Assembly: GCF_026340975.1 (NCBI RefSeq)
Contig: NZ_JAPEOS010000001.1
Span: forward strand, 1,448,501 to 1,512,500
Reading direction: 5' to 3'
Length of the DNA stretch: 64,000 nucleotides
From: Streptomyces sp. NBC_01214
GTDB lineage: Bacteria; Actinomycetota; Actinomycetes; Streptomycetales; Streptomycetaceae
Every line of letters begins with the position of its first letter. Position 1 is the stretch's first letter. The translations under genes were made by a program, and so were the position numbers. The notes under the pieces are model-generated. The model searched no databases and had not been told where the DNA came from. It saw only the letters and a program-made list of their open reading frames with translations. Positions 1 to 8,618 of this stretch are shown in pieces.

Positions 1-273
1 CACGCCCTTGACCGGGACGCCGTAGTCGTAGAGCGCGGCGGCGGTGCCGGTGAAGGCGACGATGTTCTTCGGCTTGGCCTTGGTGGTGACGTCCTTGCCG
101 AGGTCGTCCTTGAAGGTCCAGGCAGCGGACGCGGTGGCGCCGTTGTCCTTGCCGCCGTCACCCTTCGCCGAGTCGGTGCCGCCGCACGCGGCGAGGACCG
201 CGACGAGGCCGAGGGCGCCACCTGCCGCGACGAAGCCGCGACGGGTGAAGGAGGAGGTTCGGGACTTGGGCAT
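1..273 (-). CDS. desE: Ferric-siderophore-binding lipoprotein (DesE-like), 5' part only
   Basis: Encodes the first 91 residues of a siderophore-binding lipoprotein of an iron ABC importer; the rest lies left of the window. A twin-arginine-like TRRGFV (residues 10-15) precedes a hydrophobic stretch and a lipobox LAAC, with Cys30 as the lipidated residue. After a Gly/Asp/Lys-rich linker, DDLGKDVTTKAKPKNIV opens a FecB-type periplasmic-binding fold. The ATG at 273 is the only start that keeps the signal peptide. An iron box lies about 50 bp upstream, so repression by DmdR1/IdeR under iron-replete conditions is expected. The desE name is an inference from the iron box plus the adjacent acdH-hmgL-accA-accD order, which I recall beside the desferrioxamine locus of S. 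coelicolor. Another hydroxamate-binding protein of the same family is the main alternative. Confidence 0.82.
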   Translation of the reverse strand, partial: MPKSRTSSFTRRGFVAAGGALGLVAVLAACGGTDSAKGDGGKDNGATASAAWTFKDDLGKDVTTKAKPKNIVAFTGTAAALYDYGVPVKGV

Positions 274-324
274 GTCGATGTCCGCTTTCGTGCGTGCAGG
301 GGTGGCCGCTGGGCCGTTCGGTGA

Positions 325-343
325 GAAGGTTAGCCTAACCTAA
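325..343 (-). promoter_or_regulatory. Iron box (DmdR1/IdeR operator)
   Basis: On the minus strand the 19-mer reads TTAGGTTAGGCTAACCTTC. It matches the actinobacterial iron-box consensus TTAGGTTAGGCTAACCTAA at 17 of 19 positions. It sits about 50 bp upstream of the lipoprotein start at 273, where a promoter-blocking operator is expected. Confidence 0.88.
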
Positions 344-567
344 GGGTATGTCCAGAGCTGGGGGAAGATCCGTCCGTGAGGTGGATCACCATCCTGGAAT
401 CCGGCCCGACCGGCCGGCACCCGTACCGCCCGCGGCGAGGGCCCGAGTTGGGGGCTTTGCGAACCCGTGAGGGGACCGGCCCGCGTCGGGCTCCGTCCGC
501 CCGCGGGTGCGACCGGGCCGAGCCCCGCCGTCCACCGATTTCGATCATGGCTGTGAATACTGGGCCG

Positions 568-879
568 ATGCGAAACAAATGGTGGATAGCCACAGGAGCG
601 AACCTCGTGATGGGGGTCCCTGGCGTCGTGCCGGTCTGGCTCCTTTGGTACATCGCCGTCAACGGGCCGCTCGCCGACCTCGGTTGGACCGTTCGGGAAC
701 CCACGGAGAACGACGGCATGGTCCCGATTCTGGTCCCGATCGTGGCTGCGTCCGGGGTGCTGTGGTGGCTCGCCAACCGCTTCCTACGGCGATGGAACAC
801 GGCGGCGGCCCGGGTCTACTGGCCGGTGTGCGCCCTGGTGACCCTGGTTCCCACGGCCACGCTCATAGTTTTCTCCTGA
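568..879 (+). CDS. Small membrane protein of unknown function
   Basis: A 103-residue protein with hydrophobic segments near residues 8-32, 50-68 and 85-103, interrupted by a short polar loop (TVREPTENDG) and a basic turn (RFLRRW). It is therefore probably a two- or three-span membrane protein. I chose ATG 568 because MRNKWW gives a compact basic N-terminus. ATG 547 in the same frame would add seven residues, and neither has a strong ribosome site. It lies alone between the divergent siderophore lipoprotein and the convergent acyl-CoA dehydrogenase. The family is not recognised and no function is proposed. Confidence 0.6.
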   Translation: MRNKWWIATGANLVMGVPGVVPVWLLWYIAVNGPLADLGWTVREPTENDGMVPILVPIVAASGVLWWLANRFLRRWNTAAARVYWPVCALVTLVPTATLIVFS

Positions 880-946
880 CCGCCCGCCGGCACGCCGAAG
901 TCCGGCGCGGGCACGGGGCCCACGCCGGACGTCGTCATCGGGTGCC

Positions 947-2107
947 TCAGCCGGCGAAACCCAGCTCGCGCGCGATCAGCATGCGCTGGACCTCGCTCGT
1001 GCCCTCGCCGATCTCCAGGATCTTGGAGTCCCGCCACATTCGGGCCACCGGGTACTCGTTCATGAAGCCGTAGCCGCCGTGGATCTGGGTCGCCTCGCGG
1101 GCGTTGTCGACGGCGACCGTCGAGGAGTACAGCTTCGCGATCGCCGCCTCCTTCTTGAACGGCTCCCCGGCCACCAGCCGCGACGCCGCGTCGCGCCAGC
1201 CGATGCGGGCCATGTGGGCGCGCATCTCCATGTCGGCCAGCTTGAACTGGATGGCCTGGTTGTCGCCGATCGCCTTGCCGAAGGCGTGCCGCTCCTTGGC
1301 GTACTTCACCGACTCGTCCACGCAGCCCTGCGCGAGACCGGTCGCGAGCGCGGAGATGGCGATCCGGCCCTCGTCGAGGATCCGCAGGAACTGCGCGTAG
1401 CCGCGGCCCTCCTGGCCCACCAGGTTGGCCAGGGGGACCCGTACGCCGTCGAAGGACAGCTCACGGGTGTCCGAGGAGTTCCAGCCCACCTTGGAGTACG
1501 GCGCGGCCACCGTGAAGCCGGGGGTGCCGGACGGGACGATGATCGAGGAGATCTCCGGGCGGCCGTCCGCCTTGCGGCCCGTCACGGCCGTCACGGTGAC
1601 CAGACCGGTGATGTCCGTACCGGAGTTGGTGATGAAGCACTTCGAGCCGTTGATGACCCACTCGTCGCCGTCCTTGACGGCGGTGGTGCGGGTGCCGCCC
1701 GCGTCGGAGCCGGCACCGGGCTCCGTCAGGCCGAAGGCGCCGAGGATCTCACCGGAGCACATCTTCGGCAGCCACTGCTGCTTCTGCTCCTCGGTGCCGA
1801 AGAGGTAGATCGGCATGGCGCCGAGGGAGACCCCGGCCTCCAGGGTGATGGCGACCGAGGAGTCGACGCGGGCCAGCTCCTCCAGGGCGATGCCGAGGGC
1901 GAGGTAGTCCCCGCCCATGCCGCCGTACTCCTCCGGGAAGGGCAGGCCGAACAGGCCCATGCGGCCCATCTCGGCGACGATCTCGTAGGGGAACTCGTGC
2001 CGCTCGTACAGGTCGCCGATCTTCGGGGCGACGACGTCGTGCGCGAACGCCTCTACGGTGCGGCGGAGTTCCTCGTGCTCAGGGGTGAGCCGGTGGTCGA
2101 GGGGCAT
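947..2107 (-). CDS. acdH: Acyl-CoA dehydrogenase (branched-chain / AcdH type)
   Basis: A 386-residue FAD-dependent acyl-CoA dehydrogenase, full length for the family. It should oxidise short or branched acyl-CoA esters to 2,3-enoyl-CoA, passing electrons to ETF. Both family signatures are present: FGLTEPGAGSDAGG in the FAD/substrate domain and the C-terminal QIHGGYGFMNEYPVAR. The catalytic base is in IGEGTSE (Glu368), the short/medium-chain position, while the isovaleryl/long-chain position reads EGRIAI with no Glu. This fits the broad-specificity AcdH of Streptomyces better than strict isovaleryl-CoA dehydrogenase. It is the last gene of the leftward operon, starting 7 bp after hmgL. A role in Leu/Ile/Val breakdown is inferred from this context. 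Confidence 0.92.
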   Translation of the reverse strand: MPLDHRLTPEHEELRRTVEAFAHDVVAPKIGDLYERHEFPYEIVAEMGRMGLFGLPFPEEYGGMGGDYLALGIALEELARVDSSVAITLEAGVSLGAMPIYLFGTEEQKQQWLPKMCSGEILGAFGLTEPGAGSDAGGTRTTAVKDGDEWVINGSKCFITNSGTDITGLVTVTAVTGRKADGRPEISSIIVPSGTPGFTVAAPYSKVGWNSSDTRELSFDGVRVPLANLVGQEGRGYAQFLRILDEGRIAISALATGLAQGCVDESVKYAKERHAFGKAIGDNQAIQFKLADMEMRAHMARIGWRDAASRLVAGEPFKKEAAIAKLYSSTVAVDNAREATQIHGGYGFMNEYPVARMWRDSKILEIGEGTSEVQRMLIARELGFAG

Positions 2108-2114
2108 GGTGTGA

Positions 2115-3047
2115 CTACTCCTTGTGGGAGAGGGCGCGGACGGTACGGGAGGGGCTGGGACGTCCCAGCCGTTCGGCCATCCACACGCTCGTGGCGGTGA
2201 GGGCGGCCAGGTCGACCCCGGTTTCGATGTCGAGGCCGTCGAGCATCCACACCAGGTCCTCGGTCGCGAGGTTGCCGGTGGCGCTCTTCGCGTACGGGCA
2301 GCCGCCGAGGCCGCCCGCGGAGGCGTCGACGGTGCTCACGCCGTGCTGGAGCGCGGCAAGGGTGTTGGACAGGGCCTGGCCGTAGGTGTCGTGGAAGTGC
2401 ACGCCGATGCGGTCGGTGGGGACACCGGCCTCGTTCAACGCGGAGAGCAGGGCCTGGACGTGGCCCGGGGTGGCGACGCCGATCGTGTCGCCGAGGCTCA
2501 GCTCGTCACAGCCGAGGTCCAGCAGGGCCTTGGCGACGGAGACGACCTGGTGGACCGGGACGGCGCCCTCCCAGGGGTCGCCGAAGCACATCGAGAGGTA
2601 GCCGCGCACGTGCGCGTCGCCCTCCTTGGCCCGGGCCACGACGGGCTCGAACATGGTGAGGGACTCGGCGACGGTGCGGTTGAGGTTGCGGGAGGCGAAG
2701 GTCTCGGTGGCCGAGCCGAAGACCGCGATGCGGGTGGCCCCGAGGGCGAGCGCGCGGTCGAGGCCGCGCTCGTTGGGGACGAGGACGGGCAGGTGCGCGT
2801 CGATGTCGGCGAGCTGCGGGAACAGCTCCTCCGCGTCGGCCAGTTGGGGCACCCACTTGGGGTGCACGAAGCTGGTCGCCTCGATGGTCGTCAGCCCGGC
2901 GGCGGCGAGGCGGTGGATGAACTCCGCCTTGACCTCCGTGGGGACGGCCGACTTCTCGTTCTGCAGGCCGTCGCGGGCGCCGACCTCGTGGATGCGGACC
3001 CGGGCCGGCAGGCCGGGGACCGGGACGTTCATGGGCAGCCCGATCAT
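2115..3047 (-). CDS. hmgL: Hydroxymethylglutaryl-CoA lyase
   Basis: A 310-residue TIM-barrel lyase of the HMGL-like family. It cleaves 3-hydroxy-3-methylglutaryl-CoA to acetyl-CoA and acetoacetate, the last step of leucine catabolism. Seen: [10 protein letters not shown] near the N-terminus (metal and substrate loop), [10 protein letters not shown] (metal-binding His pair) and [16 protein letters not shown] (the HMG-CoA lyase signature with its active-site Cys). The ATG at 3047 overlaps the accA1 stop as ATGA, implying translational coupling. A second in-frame Met five codons later (MNVPVPG) could also start the mature-size protein. Its place directly after a biotin carboxylase supports HMG-CoA lyase over the related isopropylmalate or citramalate synthases. 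Confidence 0.94.
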   Translation of the reverse strand: MIGLPMNVPVPGLPARVRIHEVGARDGLQNEKSAVPTEVKAEFIHRLAAAGLTTIEATSFVHPKWVPQLADAEELFPQLADIDAHLPVLVPNERGLDRALALGATRIAVFGSATETFASRNLNRTVAESLTMFEPVVARAKEGDAHVRGYLSMCFGDPWEGAVPVHQVVSVAKALLDLGCDELSLGDTIGVATPGHVQALLSALNEAGVPTDRIGVHFHDTYGQALSNTLAALQHGVSTVDASAGGLGGCPYAKSATGNLATEDLVWMLDGLDIETGVDLAALTATSVWMAERLGRPSPSRTVRALSHKE

Positions 3048-5176
3048 GCGGCTCCCTCCTTGCCCTCGTTCGCGTCCTCGTCCGGGGTGACGACGGCCAG
3101 GATCTGGTCCATGGCGACCGTGGTGCCGGGGGTCACGTCCAGCTCGGTGACGGTGCCGGCGTGCGGGGCGGAGATGACGTGTTCCATCTTCATGGCCTCG
3201 ACGACGAGGAGGCTCTGCCCGGCCGCGACCGTGTCACCGACGGCCACCTTCACCACGGTGACGGTGCCGGGCATGGGGGCGGCGAGGGTGTCGGCGCCGC
3301 CGCGGCCGGCTCCGCTGAGGTTGGCCACGACGGGGTCGTACGTCTGGACGTGCCAGCTGTCGCCGTCCCGGCCGAGCCAGGTCCCCTCCGGGGAGGTGGC
3401 GTGGCTGAACCGGTGCGTGACGCCGTCGAGTTCGACGGTGACGGTGTCGGGGGTGCGGGTGATGATCCGGGCTCGCTCCGGTGCGCCGGGGCTCTGCCCC
3501 GGACCCCGCGCCTCAATCTCCCCCAGACTCCGTCCGGGGGTACCCCCTGGCGAGGCTGAATCGGCCCCGGCCTCATCGATCAGCAGCTCGTGGCCGGTGC
3601 CCTGGGGACGGGTGCGGACTGTCACCGGGTCCTGCCCGGGGAGGCGGAAGTGGTGCACCGTCCAGGCGGGCGTGCCGCCCAGGCGCCAGCCGTTGCCGGC
3701 GTCGAAGGGGTCGACCCACCTACCCAGCCCGTCCGGCGTTTGAGGACCGGGTCCGGGCAGAGCCCGGGGACCCTGCGCCAGCAGGGCTGCCGCGGCGTAC
3801 ACCTCGTCCGGGACCCCCTCCGGAAGGAGCCCGGAAAGGTCCCGCTCGACCAGGCCGGTGTCCAGGTCGCCGGAAACGACGTCCGGGTGGGCCAGCAGCC
3901 TCCGCAGGAACCCGGCATTGGTCTGGACACCCAGGATCACGGTGTCCGCCAGAGCCCCCCGCAGCAAGCGCAGCGCACTGGCGCGGTCCGGGCCGTGGAC
4001 GATGACCTTCGACAGCATCGGGTCGTACGTCGAGCCCACCGGTACGCCCGCCGTCAGCCCGGAGTCGGTGCGCACCGCACCGCCCGAGGGCTCGGACAGG
4101 GCCAGCACCGTGCCGCCGGACGGCAGGAACCCGCGCGCCGGGTCCTCCGCGCAGACGCGGGCCTCGATGGCGTGCCCGGTCAGCGTCACCTCGGACTGCG
4201 TGAAGTCGAGGGGGGTGCCCGCCGCGACCCGCAGCTGCTGCTCCACCAGGTCCAGCCCGGTGATCAGCTCCGTCACCGGGTGCTCGACCTGGAGACGGGT
4301 GTTCATCTCCATGAAGTAGTAGGAGGAGGGGTCGCCGCCCGGCACGATGAACTCCACCGTGCCCGCGCCGACGTACCCGCAGGAGCGGGCCGCGTCGACC
4401 GCCGCCGCGCCCATCGCCGCGCGGGTCTTCTCGTCGAGCAGGACTGAGGGGGCCTCCTCGATCACCTTCTGGTGCCGGCGCTGGAGCGAGCACTCGCGCT
4501 CGCCCAGGTGCACCACGTTGCCGTGGGCGTCCGCCAGTACCTGGATCTCGATGTGCCGCGGCCGGTCCACCCACCGCTCGACCAGCAGCGTGTCGTCGCC
4601 GAAGGAGGACCGCGCCTCGCGGCGGGCCGCCGCGATCTCCTCGGCCAGCACCGCCTCGTCACGCACCAGCCGCATGCCCTTGCCGCCGCCGCCCGCCGAG
4701 GGCTTCAGCAGCACCGGCATGCCGATCTCCGCGGCCGCCGCGACCAGTTCGGCGTCGGTCAGGCCGCTGCCCGAGGAGCCCGGGACCACGGGCACGCCCG
4801 CCGCCTTGACGGTCTCCTTGGCCCGGATCTTGTCGCCCATCAGGTTGATGGCGCTCGCCGGTGGCCCGATGAAGGCGAGGCCCGCGTCGGCGCAGGCCTG
4901 CGCGAAGGCGGCGTTCTCGGCGAGGAAGCCGTAGCCGGGGTGGACGGCCTCGGCGCCCGTCCGCTTCGCGGCATCCAGCAGCCGCTCCACCGACAGATAG
5001 CTCTCGGCGGCCGCCGCCGGGCCGATCCGGACGGCCGTGTCGGCCTCCCGTACGTGGCGGGCGTCCGCGTCGGCGTCGCTGAAGACGGCCACGGAGCGGA
5101 TGCCGAGCTCCCGCAGCGTGCGGATGACCCGGACCGCGATCTCGCCGCGGTTCGCGACCAGAACAGTGCTGAACAT
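3044..5176 (-). CDS. accA1: Acyl-CoA carboxylase alpha subunit (methylcrotonyl-CoA type; biotin carboxylase + BCCP)
   Basis: A 710-residue biotin-dependent carboxylase alpha chain. It has an N-terminal biotin carboxylase domain ([26 protein letters not shown] loop, [14 protein letters not shown]), a middle linker domain, and a C-terminal biotinyl domain with EAMKMEH (biotinylated Lys near residue 662). With accD1 it should carboxylate 3-methylcrotonyl-CoA in leucine breakdown; propionyl/acetyl-CoA activity cannot be excluded. ATG 5176 is chosen over the in-frame GTG 5191 because GAGGA lies just upstream and the family begins [12 protein letters not shown]. It is longer than AccA1-type subunits (about 650-660 residues), and two in-frame repeat insertions (near residues 469-484 and 538-563) account for the excess. 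It starts 16 bp after accD1. Confidence 0.93.
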   Translation of the reverse strand: MFSTVLVANRGEIAVRVIRTLRELGIRSVAVFSDADADARHVREADTAVRIGPAAAAESYLSVERLLDAAKRTGAEAVHPGYGFLAENAAFAQACADAGLAFIGPPASAINLMGDKIRAKETVKAAGVPVVPGSSGSGLTDAELVAAAAEIGMPVLLKPSAGGGGKGMRLVRDEAVLAEEIAAARREARSSFGDDTLLVERWVDRPRHIEIQVLADAHGNVVHLGERECSLQRRHQKVIEEAPSVLLDEKTRAAMGAAAVDAARSCGYVGAGTVEFIVPGGDPSSYYFMEMNTRLQVEHPVTELITGLDLVEQQLRVAAGTPLDFTQSEVTLTGHAIEARVCAEDPARGFLPSGGTVLALSEPSGGAVRTDSGLTAGVPVGSTYDPMLSKVIVHGPDRASALRLLRGALADTVILGVQTNAGFLRRLLAHPDVVSGDLDTGLVERDLSGLLPEGVPDEVYAAAALLAQGPRALPGPGPQTPDGLGRWVDPFDAGNGWRLGGTPAWTVHHFRLPGQDPVTVRTRPQGTGHELLIDEAGADSASPGGTPGRSLGEIEARGPGQSPGAPERARIITRTPDTVTVELDGVTHRFSHATSPEGTWLGRDGDSWHVQTYDPVVANLSGAGRGGADTLAAPMPGTVTVVKVAVGDTVAAGQSLLVVEAMKMEHVISAPHAGTVTELDVTPGTTVAMDQILAVVTPDEDANEGKEGAA
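3486..3562. repeat. GC-rich palindromic repeat, copy A, inside accA1
   Basis: Read on the minus strand, this segment starts GATTCAGCCTCGCC and ends TTGAGGCGCGGGGTCCGGGG then CAGAGCCCC. The centre carries its own hairpin (CCCCCAGACTCCG.. / ..GGGGGTACCCCC). It keeps the accA1 frame and encodes a Gly/Pro/Ser-rich loop ending [12 protein letters not shown]. The same ends occur in copies at 3725-3769 and 58021-58190. The loop has no counterpart that I recognise in the carboxylase family. Confidence 0.75.
3725..3769. repeat. GC-rich palindromic repeat, copy B, inside accA1
   Basis: The plus strand reads CAGCCCGTCCGGCGTTTGAG, then GACCGGGTCCGGGCAGAGCC and CGGGG. This is the same consensus as copy A without the central hairpin. 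Translated in the accA1 frame it gives [14 protein letters not shown], nearly the same peptide that copy C gives in iolB (RALPGPVPHTPAGL). It sits about 160 bp from copy A, in the linker between the biotin carboxylase and biotinyl domains. Confidence 0.75.
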
Positions 5177-5192
5177 CGAAGAGGTCCTCACG

Positions 5193-6809
5193 TCACATGC
5201 GGAAGATGCCGAAAGCGGAATCGCTCAGGGGAGCGTTCGCGCAAGCCGTCAGGGCGAGCCCCAGCACCTGCCGGGTCTCCATCGGGTCGATGACCCCGTC
5301 GTCCCACAGCCGTGCCGTGGCGTAGTAGGCGTTGCCCTGCTCCTCGTACTGCGCGCGGACCGGGGCCTTGAACGCCTCCTCGTCCTCGGCGGGCCACTCC
5401 TGGCCCGCGCCCTCGATCTGGTCGCGCTTGACCGTCGCGAGCACCGAGGCCGCCTGCTCCCCGCCCATCACGGAGATCTTGGCGTTGGGCCACATCCACA
5501 GGAAGCGGGGCGAGTACGCCCGACCGCACATCGAGTAGTTGCCGGCGCCGTACGAGCCGCCGACCACGACCGTCAGCTTCGGCACGCGGGTGCAGGCCAC
5601 GGCCGTCACCATCTTGGCGCCGTGCTTGGCGATGCCGCCGGCCTCGTAGTCCTTGCCGACCATGAAGCCGGAGATGTTCTGGAGGAAGAGGAGCGGGATG
5701 CCGCGCTGGTCGCACAGCTCGATGAAGTGCGCGCCCTTCTGCGCGGACTCGGCGAACAGGATGCCGTTGTTGGCGATGATCCCGACCGGGTGTCCGTGGA
5801 TCCGGGCGAAGCCGGTGACCAGCGTCTGGCCGAACTCGGACTTGAACTCCTGGAAGCGGGAGCCGTCCACGATCCGCGCGATGATCTCGCGGGCGTCGTA
5901 GGGGGTGCGCGAGTCGACGGGGACCGCGCCGTACAGCCCGTACGGGTCCACCTTGGGCTCTTCCGGAGCCTCGACCGACCAGGGCAGGGCCCCGCGCTCG
6001 GGCAGGGTCGCCACGATGTTCCGTACGATCCGCAGCGCGTGCGCGTCGTCCTCCGCGAGGTGGTCCGTCACGCCGGAGGTCCGGGAGTGGACCTCGCCGC
6101 CGCCGAGCTCCTCGGCCGTGACCACTTCACCGGTGGCGGCCTTCACCAGCGGCGGGCCGCCGAGGAAGATCGTGCCCTGGTTGCGGACGATGACGGCCTC
6201 GTCGCTCATGGCCGGTACGTACGCACCGCCGGCGGTGCAGGAGCCGAGGACGGCGGCGATCTGCGGGATGCCGGCGCCCGACATGCGGGCCTGGTTGTAG
6301 AAGATGCGGCCGAAGTGCTCCCGGTCGGGGAAGACCTCGTCCTGCATCGGCAGGAAGGCACCGCCGGAGTCGACCAGGTAGAGGCAGGGGAGACGGTTCT
6401 CCAGGGCCACCTCCTGGGCGCGCAGGTGCTTCTTGACGGTCATCGGGTAGTACGTGCCGCCCTTGACGGTGGCGTCGTTCGCGACGATCACGCACTCGCG
6501 GCCGCTGACCCGGCCGATGCCCGCGATGACCCCGGCGGCGGGGGCGGCGCCCCCGTACATGCCCTCGGCGGCCAGCGGGGCCAGCTCCAGGAAGGGGGAT
6601 CCGGGGTCGAGGAGGGCGTCCACGCGGTCGCGCGGGAGGAGTTTCCCGCGGGCGGTGTGGCGGGCGCGGGCCTTCTCGCCGCCGCCGAGCCGGGCCGCGT
6701 CGAGCCGGGCGCGCAGGCCCTCGGTCAGCTCGCGGTGGGCGGCCTCGTTGGTCCGCCAGGCCTCGGACGCCGGGTCCGCGGCGCTCGTCAGCACTGGTGC
6801 CTGCTGCAT
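5193..6809 (-). CDS. accD1: Acyl-CoA carboxylase beta subunit (methylcrotonyl-CoA carboxyltransferase)
   Basis: A 538-residue carboxyltransferase with two crotonase-fold halves, the usual length of methylcrotonyl-CoA carboxylase beta chains (about 535). Seen: [20 protein letters not shown] and the [14 protein letters not shown] block in the N-terminal half, and [20 protein letters not shown] and [20 protein letters not shown] in the C-terminal half. These are the oxyanion-loop regions that hold acyl-CoA and carboxybiotin. ATG 6809 (MQQAPVL) has GGGAG upstream. Upstream in-frame codons would run into the operator region. It is the first gene of the leftward catabolic operon, so the promoter and TetR-type palindromes at 6852-6898 should control all four genes. 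Confidence 0.93.
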   Translation of the reverse strand: MQQAPVLTSAADPASEAWRTNEAAHRELTEGLRARLDAARLGGGEKARARHTARGKLLPRDRVDALLDPGSPFLELAPLAAEGMYGGAAPAAGVIAGIGRVSGRECVIVANDATVKGGTYYPMTVKKHLRAQEVALENRLPCLYLVDSGGAFLPMQDEVFPDREHFGRIFYNQARMSGAGIPQIAAVLGSCTAGGAYVPAMSDEAVIVRNQGTIFLGGPPLVKAATGEVVTAEELGGGEVHSRTSGVTDHLAEDDAHALRIVRNIVATLPERGALPWSVEAPEEPKVDPYGLYGAVPVDSRTPYDAREIIARIVDGSRFQEFKSEFGQTLVTGFARIHGHPVGIIANNGILFAESAQKGAHFIELCDQRGIPLLFLQNISGFMVGKDYEAGGIAKHGAKMVTAVACTRVPKLTVVVGGSYGAGNYSMCGRAYSPRFLWMWPNAKISVMGGEQAASVLATVKRDQIEGAGQEWPAEDEEAFKAPVRAQYEEQGNAYYATARLWDDGVIDPMETRQVLGLALTACANAPLSDSAFGIFRM

Positions 6810-6851
6810 CGGTCGAGCTCCCTTGCTCGTTCCACTTGCTCGGTGCACGCT

Positions 6852-6898
6852 GTTAGTGAGCGTTAACGTGTGTGGGACTTAGGTTAACGACCGCTAAC
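6852..6898. promoter_or_regulatory. Two GTTA-N8-TAAC palindromes (probable TetR operators)
   Basis: GTTAGTGAGCGTTAAC (6852-6867) and GTTAACGACCGCTAAC (6883-6898) are imperfect palindromes sharing GTTA-N8-TAAC. Their start-to-start spacing is 31 bp, close to three helical turns. They lie between accD1 (start 6809) and the divergent tetR (start 6922), so one dimer pair could control both directions. The assignment to the adjacent TetR is inference. Confidence 0.78.
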
Positions 6899-6921
6899 GG
6901 CCCTGTCTAGAATGGTTTCCC

Positions 6922-7500
6922 ATGAGCACCAGAGCGGCCGCACCCACCCGTCGCGAGCAGATCCTCAGTGAGGCCGCTCGTCTCTTCGCCGCGCGTGGAT
7001 TCCACGGCGTGGGCGTCGACGAGATAGGGGCCGCCGTGGGCATCAGCGGCCCCGGCCTGTACCGGCACTTCGCGGGCAAGGACGCCATGCTCGCCGAACT
7101 GCTCGTCGGCATCAGCGAACGGCTGCTCACCGGCGGCCGCCACCGGGTCGCGGAGGCGGCGGGCGACCCGGCCCGGGTGCTGTCCTCGCTCATCGACGGC
7201 CACATCGACTTCGCGCTCGACGACCGGGCGCTGATCACCCTGCACGACCGGGAGCTCGACCGGCTGCGGGAGGCCGACCGCAAGCTCGTGCGGCAGCTGC
7301 AGCGCCAGTACGTGGAGCTGTGGGTGGAGGTCGTACGCGAACTGCACCCGGAGGTCATCGAGGCGGAGGTCCGGGTCGCCGTGCACGCGGTCTTCGGCCT
7401 GCTCAACTCCACCCCGCACCTGGCGGCCTTGGGGCGCGAGGCGGTGGAATCGCTGCTGCGGCGCCTCGCGCACGGCGCGTTCGGGGCGTTGTCGGCATGA
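6922..7500 (+). CDS. TetR-family repressor of the acyl-CoA catabolic operon
   Basis: A 192-residue TetR regulator. The N-terminal helix-turn-helix is clear: REQILSEAARLFAARGF, then VDEIGAAVGISGPGLYRHF and AGKDAMLAEL. The C-terminal half is an all-helical ligand domain. It is divergent from accD1, with twin GTTA-N8-TAAC palindromes in the gap. It probably represses the acdH-hmgL-accA1-accD1 operon and itself, released by an acyl-CoA intermediate; the ligand is inferred from context only. The ATG at 6922 lies about 23 bp right of the second palindrome, so an operator-promoter overlap is likely. Confidence 0.92.
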   Translation: MSTRAAAPTRREQILSEAARLFAARGFHGVGVDEIGAAVGISGPGLYRHFAGKDAMLAELLVGISERLLTGGRHRVAEAAGDPARVLSSLIDGHIDFALDDRALITLHDRELDRLREADRKLVRQLQRQYVELWVEVVRELHPEVIEAEVRVAVHAVFGLLNSTPHLAALGREAVESLLRRLAHGAFGALSA

Positions 7501-7565
7501 GCCGGGGCGTCCGCCGACCGGAATGGACGCGCCGACTCCGGCCCGGCGGCGGCAGAATGGCCCGT

Positions 7566-8369
7566 ATGCCGAAGCCGATAGAGACGTCCGTACCCACCCG
7601 CGCCGAACTCGTCGACCACCTGGTCCGCACGCGGATCGCGGGGCAGGTCGCCACGCCGCGCGACAACAACCTCAGCCACTACCGCAAGCTCGCCAACGGT
7701 GACCGGCACTACTGGCTCGGCCTGGAGCTGGGCGACCGCTGGACGGACGAGCAGGACGTGCTCGCGGTGATGGCGGAGCGCTGCGGCGTCGTGGACGACC
7801 CCGAGTTCCGCTTCGGGCAGGACACCATCGACCCCGAACTGACCGTGGCCGGCCTGGACCGCCTGGCGGCGCGACTGCGCAAGGCCGCGCTGGACCGGCA
7901 GAGCGTGCTCTTCGCCACCGGACACCCGGGCGGCCTCCTGGACGTCCACCGCGCCACGGCGGCGGCCCTGCGGGCGGCGGGCTGCGAGATCGTGGTCATC
8001 CCGCGGGGCCTCGTGGCGGACGAGGGCTCGGTGTGGCAGTTCGCGGACGTCGCGGTCCTGGAGCGCGGGGCGACGCTGTGGCACACCCATTCGCCGGAGC
8101 CGATGGCCGCGATCCTGGACGGCCTGACCGCCGAGAACCGCCCGCTGCCGGACCTGGTCGTCGCCGACCACGGCTGGGCGGGCTGCGCGGCCCAGCGCGG
8201 CCTGGACGCGGTGGGCTACGCGGACTGCAACGACCCGGCCCTGTTCATCGGCGAGGCGGAGGGCACCGTCCAGGTGACGGTCCCTCTGGACGACCACGTC
8301 CGCGACCCGCGTTTCTACGACCCGATGGTGGCGTACCTGCTGGACGCGGCGGGGCTGCTGGGCGCGTAG
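7566..8369 (+). CDS. Putative phosphatase / conserved Streptomyces protein
   Basis: A 267-residue protein that matches, from memory, conserved Streptomyces proteins annotated simply as phosphatase. Visible features are ATPRENNLSHYRKL-like (here ATPRDNNLSHYRKL), GDRWTDEQDVLAVMAER, FATGHPGGLLDVHRATAAAL (a Gly/His loop), HTHSPEPM, VADHGWAG and YADCNDPALF. The His/Asp-rich motifs suggest metal or phosphate binding. No signal peptide or membrane segment is seen, so it should be cytosolic. ATG 7566 gives MPKPIE; ATG 7557 in the same frame adds three residues. It follows tetR by 65 bp on the same strand. A strong hairpin follows its stop. The reaction is not established by the sequence. Confidence 0.75.
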   Translation: MPKPIETSVPTRAELVDHLVRTRIAGQVATPRDNNLSHYRKLANGDRHYWLGLELGDRWTDEQDVLAVMAERCGVVDDPEFRFGQDTIDPELTVAGLDRLAARLRKAALDRQSVLFATGHPGGLLDVHRATAAALRAAGCEIVVIPRGLVADEGSVWQFADVAVLERGATLWHTHSPEPMAAILDGLTAENRPLPDLVVADHGWAGCAAQRGLDAVGYADCNDPALFIGEAEGTVQVTVPLDDHVRDPRFYDPMVAYLLDAAGLLGA

Positions 8370-8384
8370 CGGGACCGACACGAA

Positions 8385-8416
8385 AAGCCCCGGCCGGGAG
8401 CATCCGGCCGGGGCTT
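8385..8416 (+). terminator. Strong hairpin after the phosphatase-like gene
   Basis: AAGCCCCGGCCGG (8385-8397) pairs perfectly with CCGGCCGGGGCTT (8404-8416) around a six-base loop, 15 bp after the stop at 8369. There is no T-tract, which is common for Streptomyces terminators. Confidence 0.8.
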
Positions 8417-8560
8417 CTCGCTATCGCTGGGCATGTCGGGTGCGGCAGTACAGCGCGTCACCGGGGAGGGCGCGGCTGGTATCGGCCGTCCCGCCTTCGC
8501 CGTGGCGTGCCCTGGGTCCCCGCTCTCACTCGAGCCGGAACCCAGGACGCCACTTCAGTC

Positions 8561-8594
8561 GTCGCATTCTGCGTCGACCGACGCAGAATGCGAC
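8561..8594. terminator. 34-bp near-continuous perfect inverted repeat
   Basis: GTCGCATTCTGCGTCG (8561-8576) is followed after two bases by its exact reverse complement (8579-8594). It lies 25 bp past the stop of the leftward small gene (8619), so it probably ends the Rhs transcript. The 144 bp between this and the 8385-8416 hairpin hold no convincing gene. Confidence 0.65.
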
Positions 8595-8618
8595 GAATCT
8601 GGAATCAGTCCCGCAGCT

